Assembly (NCBI GenBank): GCA_022340775.1
Contig: JAJDNH010000041.1
Span: forward strand, 1-40,994
DNA length: 40,994 nt
Direction of reading: 5' to 3'
From: Acidobacteriota bacterium
GTDB lineage: Bacteria > Acidobacteriota > Thermoanaerobaculia > Thermoanaerobaculales > Sulfomarinibacteraceae
Positions 25,143 to 34,611 of this stretch are shown piece after piece. The notes under the pieces are model-generated. The model had not been told where the DNA came from, did not search any database, and saw only the letters and a program-made list of their open reading frames with translations. Each line of letters begins with the position of its first letter. The first letter of the stretch is position 1. A program made the position numbers and the translations under genes.

Positions 25143-26215
25143 GCGCCACCTCCAACGGCGATCACCTTTTCGGCGATCCGCCGCGCCGCATCCGGCAGCG
25201 CGAACGACCGCGTGTTCTCCGCCATCGCGCCGATCCGGTTGGGCTCGGCCATCAGCTCTCCGAGCACGGCCGCAACCCGGGCCGGGGTCGCGTCGTGCTC
25301 GTGCAGCACGACGGCGCCGCCAGCGCGCTCCAGCGAGCGAGCGTTGTGCTCCTGGTGGTTGCCGGCTGCCGCTGCAAAGGGTATCAACAGCGCTGCGCGA
25401 CCGGCAGCGGCCAGCTCTGCCACCGTGAGAGCGCCGGAGCGGGCAACGATCAGGTCCGCACGGGCAAGCGAGGTCCACGGCTCGGCCAGGAATGCCCGCA
25501 CTTCGGCCTCGAGGTGTAGGTCGGCGTAGGCCGTACGTACGACCTCTGCCCACCGCACACCCGCCTGGTGCAGCACTTTCGGCCTGACGCCGGTCGCCGC
25601 CAACTCGGCGAGCGCCCGTGGCAGCACCCGGTTGATGAACAACGACCCCTGGCTGCCGCCGAGGATCAGGAGATGCGGCGGTTCGTGAAGGGCCGGGCCG
25701 GCAATGTCGAAGAACTGGGAACGCACCGGGTTGCCAGTCCACTCCGCGTCCAAGGATGGAAACTCCGCGACCGCGTCGGCAAAACCGCAGCAGATGAGGT
25801 CGGCCCACGGCGCCAGCAGCCGGTTCGTCCACCCCGGGATCGCGTTCTGCTCCTGCAGCACCCACGGTAGACCGAGCATACCCCCGCCAAGGACGCCTGC
25901 GGCCGATGCATAGCCTCCGACCCCGAGAATCGCCATCGGCTGGACTCTGAGGAGGGCGCGCAGAGCTCCTGCGATGGCGGACGGCAGAGCCAGCAACGCA
26001 CGTACGGCGGCCGCCGGCTCCCGTGCGTGAATGCCCTCGATCTCGACCAGCGTCAGCGGCAGCCCGCGCTGGCCAACCAGCTCCGCCTCGAGGCCGCGCC
26101 GTGCTCCGAGCCAGTGCACCGCGACACCCACCGCCTGCAACTGCTCCGCCACCGCGAGCCCCGGGAAGATATGCCCTCCCGTGCCACCGCCCGCGATCAC
26201 CACCGTGCGGCTCAC
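25139..26215 (-). CDS. murG: Lipid II synthase MurG (N-acetylglucosaminyltransferase)
   Basis: 358 aa, GTG start at 26215 overlapping ftsW by 4 bp. It transfers GlcNAc from UDP-GlcNAc to lipid I at the inner face of the membrane. Seen: G-loop VIAGGGTGGHIFPGLAVAE, GVGGYASAAGVLG, LQEQNAIPGWTNRLL, WTGNPVRSQFF, LLILGGSQGSLFINRVLP, and the donor-binding segment RSGALTVAELAAAGRAALLI followed by GNHQEHNAR. The frame is open far upstream through ftsW, but that part is out of frame with any family sequence. Confidence 0.97.
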   Translation of the reverse strand: MSRTVVIAGGGTGGHIFPGLAVAEQLQAVGVAVHWLGARRGLEAELVGQRGLPLTLVEIEGIHAREPAAAVRALLALPSAIAGALRALLRVQPMAILGVGGYASAAGVLGGGMLGLPWVLQEQNAIPGWTNRLLAPWADLICCGFADAVAEFPSLDAEWTGNPVRSQFFDIAGPALHEPPHLLILGGSQGSLFINRVLPRALAELAATGVRPKVLHQAGVRWAEVVRTAYADLHLEAEVRAFLAEPWTSLARADLIVARSGALTVAELAAAGRAALLIPFAAAAGNHQEHNARSLERAGGAVVLHEHDATPARVAAVLGELMAEPNRIGAMAENTRSFALPDAARRIAEKVIAVGGGA

Positions 26216-27303
26216 GACGTCACCTCGCGCGAGAGGTTCAGCAACAAACCCAGCGAGCCGAGGGAGACGACGAGGTCGGTCTTGCCGTAGCTCACCAGAG
26301 GCAACGGAATCCCCTTGGGCGGCGCCAGCCCCAGGCAAACCGACATGTGGAGCAGGCTCTGCAGGGCGAAGGCGAAGGTCAAGCCGAAGGCGAGCAACGC
26401 AAGGTGCGGCTGTGTCTGCCGCCGCGCGATCCGCAGCCCCCGCCATGCGATCACTGCGACCAGCAGCAGGAATGTCAGCGCGCCGATCAGGCCCAGCTCC
26501 TCGCTGATGATGGCGAAGATGAAGTCGGTGTGGGGCTCGGGCAGAAAGAACAGCTTCTGCAGGCCGGCACCGTACCCTCTCCCGAGCACGCCACCGCTGC
26601 CGATGGCTATCAGGCTCTGCCGAGTTTGCCACGCGGCCGCGCTGGCCGCTTGAGGATCGAAGAAGGCACGAACTCGCGCCAGCCGGTACGGCGACGTGGC
26701 CACCGCGGCGACGACCGCCACCAGGCCGGCAACGGCCGGTGCCGCCATCAGCCTTGCCGGAATCCCGGCAACTACCGCCATCGCAGCGACGATGGCCAAC
26801 AACAACACCGACGAGCCGAGATCTGGCTCGAGCAGGATCAGGCCTGCGGTTGCTGCAACCGCGCCGCCGACGAGCACCAGCCGCCTCGACTGCCAACCCT
26901 CGTCGGCAAGCCGGCGTAGCTGGACGGACGCCAGCACGATGACCGCCACTCTTGCCAACACTGAGGGCTGGACCGACAAACCTCCGACTCCAACCCACCG
27001 GTGAGTGTGAGCCACCGGCGCTTGGGCCAGCGCGCCGACGAGCAGCACGGCCGACACAGCGAGCATCACCCAGCCCAGACGTTCATCAGCGAACAACTCG
27101 ACTCGAACGTGCATCGCTGCCACCAGCACCGCCATGCCGACCATCGCCGCTGCCGCCTGCCAGCTCAGGAAGTACGTTCCAGGCCGGTGGTAGCGCTCTA
27201 CCGCGATGAGCCACGATGCCGACGCGACAACGGCCAGGCCGAGCACGGTCTCGACCACGGCAGCCGTCAGCAGGAGGCGGTCGAAGCGCTGCTTTAGCGG
27301 CAT
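26212..27303 (-). CDS. ftsW: SEDS-family peptidoglycan glycosyltransferase FtsW
   Basis: 363 aa from ATG 27303, overlapping murD by 10 bp. About ten hydrophobic segments. It polymerises glycan strands with its partner FtsI at the septum. Conserved: a Q-K-LFFLPEPHTDFIFA loop with the presumed catalytic Asp260, ISEELGLIG, and LEPDLGSS. Divergent: the family's QPSE/QPAE is QPSV (Val115), and the near-invariant SYGGSS is SYGKTD (341-343). In a gapless dcw cluster next to murG this is still FtsW rather than RodA. Confidence 0.93.
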   Translation of the reverse strand: MPLKQRFDRLLLTAAVVETVLGLAVVASASWLIAVERYHRPGTYFLSWQAAAAMVGMAVLVAAMHVRVELFADERLGWVMLAVSAVLLVGALAQAPVAHTHRWVGVGGLSVQPSVLARVAVIVLASVQLRRLADEGWQSRRLVLVGGAVAATAGLILLEPDLGSSVLLLAIVAAMAVVAGIPARLMAAPAVAGLVAVVAAVATSPYRLARVRAFFDPQAASAAAWQTRQSLIAIGSGGVLGRGYGAGLQKLFFLPEPHTDFIFAIISEELGLIGALTFLLLVAVIAWRGLRIARRQTQPHLALLAFGLTFAFALQSLLHMSVCLGLAPPKGIPLPLVSYGKTDLVVSLGSLGLLLNLSREVTS

Positions 27304-28640
27304 CCGGCCTCCTTCCCGCGAACGAGCTCGGCAAACGCATCACCGCGGGCCGCATAGCTCGCGAACTGATCGAACGAGGCGCAAGCCGGCGCCAACAGAA
27401 CGGTCTCTCCCGCGCGGGCCGCCCGGCGCGCCCGCGTCACCGCTTCGGCGAGCGTGCCGCACATCTCGAGAGGCGCCGTTCCGGCAAGATCTGCGGCGAT
27501 CTTGTCGGCATCGGCGCCGATCAGGTAAACCACACGTGCGGCGCGTTCGACCTCGGGAGCAAGGGGACGGAAATCCTGACCCTTGCCGAGCCCGCCCAGG
27601 ATCAGGTGCACGCTCTTCGCGTTGTAGCCCGCAAGCGCTGCCTGCGCGGCGCCAACGTTGGTCGCTTTGCTGTCGTCGACCCAGCGGACACCATCGGACT
27701 CTCGGACCGTGGCGTGGCGGTGGGGCAGGCCACGGAAGGTACTTAACGCCGCCGCCATCCCTTCCATGCCCGCACCGAGCTCGCGCGCTGCGAGGCTGGC
27801 CGCCAAGGCGTTGGCGAGGTTGTGCCGGCCGGCCAGCGCAACGGCACCGGCGGTAATCAGGCCTTCGCCGCCCAGACGGAGGGTGTCGCCGTCCAGCCAC
27901 CCGTCGGCCATTGCGGAAAGGGAGAACCAGAGGCGGCGGGCCTCCGGCTCGACCGCTTCCAGCGTCGGGTCGTCACGGTTGAGAACGGCGGCGTCCTCTC
28001 TGGTCTGGTGGGCGAAGAGCTGCAACTTGGCCCGCAGATATTCGTCGAAGCTCGCGTGACGCTCGAGGTGGTCCTGCGAGAGGTTGAGAAAGACGCCGAC
28101 CGTCGGCCGGAAACCGACCATCAGCTCGGTCTGGAAGCTCGAGACCTCGAGAACCCAGTGGGTCCATCCCCCCCTGAGCACAAGCTCTGAGGCCGGGGTA
28201 CCGAGGTTGCCGCCGGCGACCGCCGCCAGCCCAGAGGCAGCCAGCATGGCGGCGATCAGCGTGGTCACCGTGCTCTTGCCGTTCGATCCGGTGACTGCAG
28301 CCAGAGGCGCATCCGTTCGGTGACGCCACGCAAACTCGACCTCCGGCAGGAGCTCGATGCCGCGGCTCCTCGCTTCGGCCAGGATCGCGGTCGTGGGTGC
28401 TACGCCCGGGCTGGTCACCACCACGTCGACCCCGTCCAAACAGGCGATCGGATGGCCGCCGAGGAATGCCCCCTCGAGGCGTTCCAAACCGTTGACGATC
28501 CCGGCAAGCTCGTTTGCCGGACGTTGGTCGGTCACCCGCACCGCCGCGCCCTCGGCCGCCGCCAGACGAGCTGCCGCCTGACCCGAGGCGCCCAGGCCGA
28601 CGATCAGCACGCGGTATGGAGGGCGGTTGCTCAAGCTCAC
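27294..28640 (-). CDS. murD: UDP-N-acetylmuramoyl-L-alanine-D-glutamate ligase
   Basis: 448 aa. GTG 28640, overlapping mraY by GTGA, gives MSLSNRPPYRVLIVGLGASG as expected; a TTG two codons on is possible. It adds D-Glu to UDP-MurNAc-L-Ala. Seen: VLIVGLGASGQAAARL, VVVTSPGVAP, P-loop AAVTGSNGKSTVTTLIAAML, GGNLGTPASEL, LEVSSFQTELM, NLSQDHLERHASFDEY, GRHNLANALAA, FRGLPHRHATV, and WVDDSKATNVGAAQAAL, then LILGGLGKGQDF. Length and motifs are those of a normal MurD. Confidence 0.97.
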   Translation of the reverse strand: MSLSNRPPYRVLIVGLGASGQAAARLAAAEGAAVRVTDQRPANELAGIVNGLERLEGAFLGGHPIACLDGVDVVVTSPGVAPTTAILAEARSRGIELLPEVEFAWRHRTDAPLAAVTGSNGKSTVTTLIAAMLAASGLAAVAGGNLGTPASELVLRGGWTHWVLEVSSFQTELMVGFRPTVGVFLNLSQDHLERHASFDEYLRAKLQLFAHQTREDAAVLNRDDPTLEAVEPEARRLWFSLSAMADGWLDGDTLRLGGEGLITAGAVALAGRHNLANALAASLAARELGAGMEGMAAALSTFRGLPHRHATVRESDGVRWVDDSKATNVGAAQAALAGYNAKSVHLILGGLGKGQDFRPLAPEVERAARVVYLIGADADKIAADLAGTAPLEMCGTLAEAVTRARRAARAGETVLLAPACASFDQFASYAARGDAFAELVRGKEAGCR

Positions 28641-29722
28641 CTCAACTTCAGGGTGGCCAGCCCGGCCAGGGCGAAGACCACGCCTACGATCCAGAACCGC
28701 ACCACGACCTGAGTCTCGTCCCATCCCTTGAGCTCGAAGTGGTGGTGCAGCGGAGCCATTCGAAACACGCGCTTGCCGCGCAACCGGTAGGAGCCCACCT
28801 GGATCAGTACGGACAGTGCCTCGACCACGAACAGCCCGCCCACGACAACCAGCAGCAACTCCTGCTTGGCGACCACGGCCACGATGCCGATTGCACCGCC
28901 GAGGCCCAGAGACCCCACGTCACCCATGAACACCTGCGCCGGGTGGCAATTGAACCACAGGAATCCGAGCGCCGCACCGACCACTGCGCCGGTGAAGACG
29001 GTCACCTCGCCTGCGCCGGAAACCGACACGATACGCAGGTAGTCGGCGATTCGCGAGTGGCCTGCGATGTACACGAACACGGTGTAGGTGGCGGTGGCGA
29101 TGGCCATCGAGCCGATCGCGAGGCCATCCAGCCCGTCCGTGAGATTCACGGCGTTGGAGGCCCCCATCAGGACGATCATCACGAACGGAAGGTAGAGGAC
29201 TCCCAACGGCAGCAGCACATCCTTGAAGAACGGTAGCGCCAGGGCGCCAGCGTGCGGTGCCGGTGCCGCCACGGAGCGCACCACGTAGCCGGCGGCGAGG
29301 CCGATCGCCGCCTGGAGCAGCAGCTTCTGCCTGGCACTCAGGCCCAAGCTGCGCCGGTGACGCACCTTCAGCCAGTCGTCGGCGAGGCCGACACCCGCAT
29401 ACGCCAGGGTGACGAGAACCACCGTCCACAGGTAGGGGTTGGTGAGATCTGCCCACAGCAACGTGGCAACCGTAAAGGCCCCAACAATGAGGGCGCCTCC
29501 CATGGTCGGGGTCCCGGCCTTGGCGAGGTGGCGCTCCGGCCCCTCCTGCCGGATCGTCTGCCGGATCTGCAGGGCGGCCAACCGCCTGATCACCAGCGGA
29601 CCGAGAAGCAGACTGATGAAGAAAGCAGTGGCAATCGCCAGGCCGGTGCGAAACGTAATGTAGCGGAAGACGTTGAAGCCGATCCAAAGGTCCTTGAGCG
29701 GAAAGAGGAGCCAGTACAGCAT
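28637..29722 (-). CDS. mraY: Phospho-N-acetylmuramoyl-pentapeptide transferase
   Basis: 361 aa from ATG 29722, sharing one base with the murF stop. Polytopic membrane enzyme making lipid I from UDP-MurNAc-pentapeptide and undecaprenyl phosphate. Motifs in order: GTPTMGGALI, the acidic GLADDWLKV, NAVNLTDGLDGLA with catalytic Asp residues, FMGDVGSLGLGGAIG, and the histidine motif APLHHHFELKGWDE. About ten transmembrane segments. The length equals the family norm. The order mraY-murD-ftsW-murG is conserved among bacteria. Confidence 0.98.
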   Translation of the reverse strand: MLYWLLFPLKDLWIGFNVFRYITFRTGLAIATAFFISLLLGPLVIRRLAALQIRQTIRQEGPERHLAKAGTPTMGGALIVGAFTVATLLWADLTNPYLWTVVLVTLAYAGVGLADDWLKVRHRRSLGLSARQKLLLQAAIGLAAGYVVRSVAAPAPHAGALALPFFKDVLLPLGVLYLPFVMIVLMGASNAVNLTDGLDGLAIGSMAIATATYTVFVYIAGHSRIADYLRIVSVSGAGEVTVFTGAVVGAALGFLWFNCHPAQVFMGDVGSLGLGGAIGIVAVVAKQELLLVVVGGLFVVEALSVLIQVGSYRLRGKRVFRMAPLHHHFELKGWDETQVVVRFWIVGVVFALAGLATLKLR

Positions 29723-31098
29723 CAGGCGCCTCCCTCCAGGAATGAGGCCACGGTACGGTCGAGGCCAACTCCGCGCGAACCCTTGACGAGAACCACATCC
29801 CCCGGCTCGGCCACCCGCGTCAGCCGACGCGCAGCCTCCTCCGCATCTCCGATCAGATGGATGAGGGGTGCCTCCATGCCGGCGTCGAGCGCCGCTTGGG
29901 CGAGACGAGTTGCATCCTCACCTCCGACGGCAATCAGCAGGTCGCAGCTGCCCGCAGCCTCACGCCCAATCTCTGTGTGAGCCTCTGCCGCCTGCTCGCC
30001 GAGCTCGTACATCTCACCCAGCACCGCGACCCGGCGCCCTTGCACCTTGGCCAGCAGCGACAGCAGCCGCCGCACCGCGAGCGGCGACGAGTTGTAGCTG
30101 TCATCGACGACCGTCACCCCGGCTTCCGTGCGGTACACGCGGCCGCGGTGCTCCGCCGCCTCGAGGCGTCCAGCAGCGACAGAGATCTCCTCGGCCGAGA
30201 GGCCCAGGGTCGCTGCGGCAGCCGCGGCCGCAAGCAGGTTGTCGGCCTGGTGCCGGCCAGGGATCGCCAGCTCCACCTCGGCACTGTCGTCGTTGACCAC
30301 CAAGCGGAAAGTGGTCCCCAGCAGACCCCAATCCTCCAGCGACTCGATGCGCACGGCCGACCCTTCACCGCCGTACCTCACCAGCGTCGCTGGCGACAGC
30401 TCCGGGTAGCCAGCCTGATGCGGGTCCTCGTGGTTGATGATCAGGCATCCGGATGGGTTGAGGTATGGCAGTAGCTCGGCCTTGGCCCGCACCAACGTCT
30501 CCATGTCGGACAGGAACTCGGTATGTGTCAGCGCCAGCCGGGTATACAGCAGAACATCGGGGCGAACGATGCGTCCGAGGACCTCGAGCTCACCGGGATG
30601 ATTCATCCCCATCTCGGCGACGAAGATCTCGGTGTCCTCGGGCTGGCTGATGAGTTGGGCCGGCAGGCCCAGAGTCGAGTTGCGGTTGCCTGCGGAAACG
30701 CCGGCCCGAAAACGCGTCGAGAGCAGGCCGCCGAGGAACTCCTTGGTTGTGGTCTTGCCGACGGAGCCGGTGATGCCGACGATCTTCCACGTCCGACGCC
30801 GGCGCTCGAGCGTTGCCAGCTCGTGGTATGCGGCCAATGGCTCGGAGACCCGGATCAGGGCCCGCCCGGCCGGCGGCGGCGCCAGCTGCCGTTCCTCGCG
30901 GACGAGGGCCGCCGCCGCCGTCTCCAGGGCGTTGGCGACGAAGTCGTGGCCGTCGAGCCTCTCTCCCTCGAGGGCCACGAACAGGTCGCCCTCACGCAGC
31001 CGCCTCGAGTCGACCTCAGCACCGGTGATCTCGGCGCGGCTCTCCCCCTCGATGGTCCCGCCCAAGGTCCGCGCCAGCTCGTCCGCGATCATCCTCAC
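29722..31098 (-). CDS. murF: UDP-MurNAc-tripeptide-D-alanyl-D-alanine ligase
   Basis: 458 aa, GTG start at 31098 overlapping murE by GTGA. It adds the D-Ala-D-Ala dipeptide to complete the pentapeptide. Seen: DSRRLREGDLFVALEGERLD (the N-terminal uridine domain shared with MurE), GITGSVGKTTTKEFLGGLL, NRNSTLGLPAQLI, EMGMNHPGELEVL, LALTHTEFLSDMETLVRAKAE, PGRHQADNLLAAAA, and VVDDSYNSSPLAVRRLL. The length is normal. There is no ddl gene in the window to supply the dipeptide. Confidence 0.97.
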   Translation of the reverse strand: MRMIADELARTLGGTIEGESRAEITGAEVDSRRLREGDLFVALEGERLDGHDFVANALETAAAALVREERQLAPPPAGRALIRVSEPLAAYHELATLERRRRTWKIVGITGSVGKTTTKEFLGGLLSTRFRAGVSAGNRNSTLGLPAQLISQPEDTEIFVAEMGMNHPGELEVLGRIVRPDVLLYTRLALTHTEFLSDMETLVRAKAELLPYLNPSGCLIINHEDPHQAGYPELSPATLVRYGGEGSAVRIESLEDWGLLGTTFRLVVNDDSAEVELAIPGRHQADNLLAAAAAAATLGLSAEEISVAAGRLEAAEHRGRVYRTEAGVTVVDDSYNSSPLAVRRLLSLLAKVQGRRVAVLGEMYELGEQAAEAHTEIGREAAGSCDLLIAVGGEDATRLAQAALDAGMEAPLIHLIGDAEEAARRLTRVAEPGDVVLVKGSRGVGLDRTVASFLEGGA

Positions 31099-32552
31099 GC
31101 CAGCCTCCCGGCGAGCTCGCTGACCACCTCCCGGTCACAGAACGGCAGTCGCCGGCCACCGATGACCTGCTCCGCCTCGTGTCCCTTGCCGGCGATGACC
31201 ACCAAAGAGCGATCGTCGGCCATTCCCAGCGCCATCGCGATCGCCTCGCGGCGGTCCAACACCACACGAGGCTCGGCGCCGGCGGCCCTTACCCCCGAGG
31301 CTACGGCGGCGGCGATCGCCTCTGGTTCCTCCGAGCGCGGGTTGTCGGAGGTGACAATCGCGACGTCGGCGAGCCCGCCCACGGCACGGCCCATTGGTAT
31401 CCGCTTCCCGGGGTCACGGTCACCCCCGGCACCGAACACCACCAGCAGCCGCCGCTTTGTGATGCGCCGCAGCGATCGCAACATCGCCGCCAGCCCATCG
31501 GGCGTATGCGCGTAATCGACGTAGACCGGAAAGGGTAGCTCGGTCGCTACCCGCTCGAGCCGCCCCGGCAGTGGTCGCGCCGCGCAGAGAGCCTGTAGGA
31601 TCGGACCCGTCGGCACGCCGAGGGCGTGTGCGGCCGCGGCGGCGGCGAGGGCGTTGCGGAGGTTGTGCTCGCCGATCAGCGGCAGGTGCACCTCGCCGAG
31701 CTTGCCGGCGACGGACAGCCGGAACCCGGAGCCGTCGAGGCCGAACCGGGGGTCGACCGCGTGGATCTCCCCTCCGGCCAGGCCGTAGGTCACGTCTCCC
31801 TGCCGCTCCTCCGCCAGCAGCCTCTCCCCGGCGGGCTCGTCGAGCGGCAGCACCCGGCGCCCATTTGGTGCCAGACCATCGGTGAAGAGCCAGCGCTTGG
31901 TCGCGAAGTACGACTCCATATCGTGGTGGAAGTCGAGGTGATCCTGCGACAGGTTGGTCAGGACCGCGACATCAAACTCCAAGCCCGCGACACGTTCGAG
32001 CGCGATCGCGTGCGAGGAGACCTCCATCACGGCGGCCTCGCCTCCGGATGCCACCAGCCTCGCCAGCAGCGGGGCCAGATCGGCGGCCTCGGGAGTCGTG
32101 CGCCCGGCCACCATCTCGACACCTGGTACACGGTAGGCGAGGGTCCCGAAAAGTCCGGTCACGCGGCCGTCCGCCTGCAGGATTTCAGACAGCAGGTGCA
32201 CGACCGTGCTCTTGCCGTTGGTGCCGGTGACCCCCACCATCGTCAGGTCTCGCTGTGGATCCCCGGCCAGGGCCCAGGCCGCGACCGCCGCGTCACGGCG
32301 CGGCGCAGCGCTCACCAGCCATGGTAGGGTCTCGCCCTCCGGCGCCGCCCGATCGGTCAGAACGGCTGCTGCTCCCCGCTTCCGCGCCTCCTCCAGGTAG
32401 GTCAGGCCGTGGGCCGTCGCGCCCGGGAAGGCCGCGAAGATCCACCCCGGGCGGACCCGCCTCGAGTCATGGATGATTCCCCCGACAGCTTCCGAGAGGT
32501 CGCCGGCGGCGACCACGCCGCCGAGACGCGAGACGAGCTCCTCGAGCGTCAT
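31095..32552 (-). CDS. murE: UDP-MurNAc-tripeptide synthetase (meso-DAP-adding)
   Basis: 485 aa from ATG 32552, overlapping ftsI by 4 bp. Seen: DSRRVRPGWIFAAFPG, P-loop GVTGTNGKSTVVHLLSEIL, TTPEAADL, MEVSSHAIALERV, TNLSQDHLDFHHDMESYFATK, GEHNLRNALAAAA, PGRLERV, VYVDYAHTPDGLAAML and VVFGAGGDRDPGKRIPMG. The substrate-selecting DNPR motif (TSDNPRSEEPEAI) marks a meso-diaminopimelate rather than lysine enzyme, which implies Gram-negative-type peptidoglycan and agrees with the mpl gene upstream. Confidence 0.97.
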   Translation of the reverse strand: MTLEELVSRLGGVVAAGDLSEAVGGIIHDSRRVRPGWIFAAFPGATAHGLTYLEEARKRGAAAVLTDRAAPEGETLPWLVSAAPRRDAAVAAWALAGDPQRDLTMVGVTGTNGKSTVVHLLSEILQADGRVTGLFGTLAYRVPGVEMVAGRTTPEAADLAPLLARLVASGGEAAVMEVSSHAIALERVAGLEFDVAVLTNLSQDHLDFHHDMESYFATKRWLFTDGLAPNGRRVLPLDEPAGERLLAEERQGDVTYGLAGGEIHAVDPRFGLDGSGFRLSVAGKLGEVHLPLIGEHNLRNALAAAAAAHALGVPTGPILQALCAARPLPGRLERVATELPFPVYVDYAHTPDGLAAMLRSLRRITKRRLLVVFGAGGDRDPGKRIPMGRAVGGLADVAIVTSDNPRSEEPEAIAAAVASGVRAAGAEPRVVLDRREAIAMALGMADDRSLVVIAGKGHEAEQVIGGRRLPFCDREVVSELAGRLA

Positions 32553-34264
32553 AACGCCGCCTCAGGTCCTCGCCTGCCGCCACCAGCCAGCCGCAGCCGG
32601 GGAGCGGCGGGCGGGATCGCGAGCAATCGCACGACCTCTTCGGCGATGTTGTGGAAGCACGGGGCCGCCACCGAGGCAGCCCAGTAATCATGGCTCGGCT
32701 CGTCCACCGCCACGACGATGACGGCGCGCGGGTGCGGCGCGGGCACGAAGCCGGCAAACCAGGCAACGTGATGCTCGTCATCGAAGTGACCGTCGGTCGC
32801 CCGCTGCGCGGTGCCGGTCTTGCCGGCAACGCGGTAGCCGGCAACAGCCGCCTCGGCGCCCGTCCCGTCCTCCACGACGTGCTCGAGCATCTTGCGCAGC
32901 CGTTCGGCGAGAGCGCCGTCGAGCACCCGCGCCCGCCGCCCGGGCTCACCGTTTGACACGTCCAGCCCGCCGGTCGCCCTCTGGACCAGGCGCGGCTGCA
33001 GCAGCCAGCCGCCGTTCGCGATCGCCGCGTAGGCCACTGCCAGCTGGAGCGGGCTGACCGTGAGCTCCTGGCCGAGAGAGATGCCGGCCGGACTGAGGCG
33101 GGACCATCTCGACGGCGGCGGCAGTAGGCCCGACGCCTCCCCGGCGAGGCCGACCCGGGGTGAGCGCCCGAACCCGAAGGCATCGAACGTCTGCCATAGC
33201 TGCCGGGGATTCAGCCGTTCAGCGATCATCACGATGCCGGCGTTTGAGGAGTGGGTGATGATCCCGTCGAGCGTGTAGCGACCCGGGTCGGCGTGGTCGT
33301 GGATCCAGTGACCCGCGACCGAGATCCCGCGCCGAGTACAGTCGAAGCGCTCGCCCCACCGCACCGCTCCGTCCGCCAGGGCCGCCGCCGCCACGAACGG
33401 CTTGACGGTCGAACCCGGCTCGTAGGCATCCTGTACCGCCCGCAACCGCCAGTCCCGGGACGGCGATCCGGCCGGATCCTGAGGGTCGAAGGAAGGCACC
33501 GAGGCGAGAGCCAGGATGTCCCCCGTCGCGGGATCGAGGACGACCGCGGCAGCGCCGCGCGCCGCACTCGAGGCCACCGTATCGTTGAGCGCCGCCTCGC
33601 ACGCAGCCTGCAGGCGGGCGTTGAGGGTCAGCTGGAGGTCAAAGCCCGGCCGGCCGCGCTGCAGGCGGCGCAGCCGTACCTGCCTCTGCTCGGCGTCGCG
33701 GACCGCGAGGTAACGCTCGGGCTCGCCGGCCAGCAGGGTCTCGTACGACTGCTCGAGTCCGAAACGCCCTACCGTCCGAAGCTCTTCTCTTCCCGTGAAA
33801 CCCACGACCGCAGCCGCCAGGCGATGGAGCGGGTACAAACGCTCGCTGTCCGGCACCAGCACCACGGCGCCCGGCGCCAGTTGGCGTAACGCCTCGCCGA
33901 CCTTCCGCTCGACACGTTGCGCCAGCCACAACGCGCGCGGCCCGTTCTCCAGCCTCTTCGCAATTCGGCTCGCGGGCTGGCCGAGGATGGGTGCCGCTGC
34001 TACCGCGAACAGCTTTGGGTACTGCAGGGCGTGGGTGTCCACCTGCACTGCCACTCGGCTGGCGCTGGTGGCCAGCAAGTAACCATCGGCGGTCCTGATC
34101 TCCCCCCGCAGGCTCGGCACCGTGATCGTGCGCCGCTGCTGTTTCCGCGCCAGGCGTTCGTAGCGGCCGTGCTCCACGATCATCACCTGCGCTGCGCGCG
34201 CCACCACTCCCAGGCCCGCCACAACGAGCACGACCGTCACCAGGGTCAGCCGCCGGCGGCTCAC
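32549..34264 (-). CDS. ftsI: Septal penicillin-binding protein (FtsI/PBP3, class B)
   Basis: 571 aa, GTG start at 34264 overlapping ftsL by GTGA. Bitopic: short cytoplasmic end, a transmembrane helix at about 6-24, a pedestal domain (about 45-200; VPSLRGEIRTADGYLLATS), then the transpeptidase. Catalytic motifs are present and in order: STVK (S285, K288), SSN (339-341) and KTG (482-484). No PASTA repeats. It cross-links septal peptidoglycan together with FtsW. Length and order (ftsL-ftsI-murE) are typical. Confidence 0.96.
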   Translation of the reverse strand: MSRRRLTLVTVVLVVAGLGVVARAAQVMIVEHGRYERLARKQQRRTITVPSLRGEIRTADGYLLATSASRVAVQVDTHALQYPKLFAVAAAPILGQPASRIAKRLENGPRALWLAQRVERKVGEALRQLAPGAVVLVPDSERLYPLHRLAAAVVGFTGREELRTVGRFGLEQSYETLLAGEPERYLAVRDAEQRQVRLRRLQRGRPGFDLQLTLNARLQAACEAALNDTVASSAARGAAAVVLDPATGDILALASVPSFDPQDPAGSPSRDWRLRAVQDAYEPGSTVKPFVAAAALADGAVRWGERFDCTRRGISVAGHWIHDHADPGRYTLDGIITHSSNAGIVMIAERLNPRQLWQTFDAFGFGRSPRVGLAGEASGLLPPPSRWSRLSPAGISLGQELTVSPLQLAVAYAAIANGGWLLQPRLVQRATGGLDVSNGEPGRRARVLDGALAERLRKMLEHVVEDGTGAEAAVAGYRVAGKTGTAQRATDGHFDDEHHVAWFAGFVPAPHPRAVIVVAVDEPSHDYWAASVAAPCFHNIAEEVVRLLAIPPAAPRLRLAGGGRRGPEAAL

Positions 34265-34611
34265 TCTGGCGGCTCCGGTGGCCGGGATGCCAACACCTCT
34301 GCATCGCCCGGGCTCGGCGGCACCAGACCGAGAGCCTTCGCCCGCCGGGCCAGCCGCGCGGGGTCTCGTTCACGCTCCACCTGGAGGGCGAGACCGCGCT
34401 CGACCTGCTGCAGGTGGTCGACCTCGGCACGCAGACGGATCAAGCGATAGTGGATCGAGGTTGCCTTGAGTCGCGGCCAGCCGACCGCGAACAGGACGGC
34501 CACCAGGGCGCTTGCCAGGAGCAGCGTGCCGCCGAGGACGTGCAGCCACCGGCGGTCGCGCTGCCGAACCAGGTAGCGGTTGGAGGGGCGTGAGATCGGG
34601 AGCTCGATCAC
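34261..34611 (-). CDS. ftsL: Cell division protein FtsL
   Basis: 116 aa, GTG start at 34611 overlapping rsmH by GTGA. The frame is open far upstream through rsmH, but the FtsL-like protein begins MIELPISRPSNRYLVRQRDR. One transmembrane helix (about 27-45) is followed by a heptad-patterned coiled coil (LIRLRAEVDHLQQVERGLAL) and a Pro-rich tail. FtsL proteins are too short and variable for sequence motifs. The call rests on the bitopic coiled-coil layout and position between rsmH and ftsI. Confidence 0.85.
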   Translation of the reverse strand: MIELPISRPSNRYLVRQRDRRWLHVLGGTLLLASALVAVLFAVGWPRLKATSIHYRLIRLRAEVDHLQQVERGLALQVERERDPARLARRAKALGLVPPSPGDAEVLASRPPEPPE

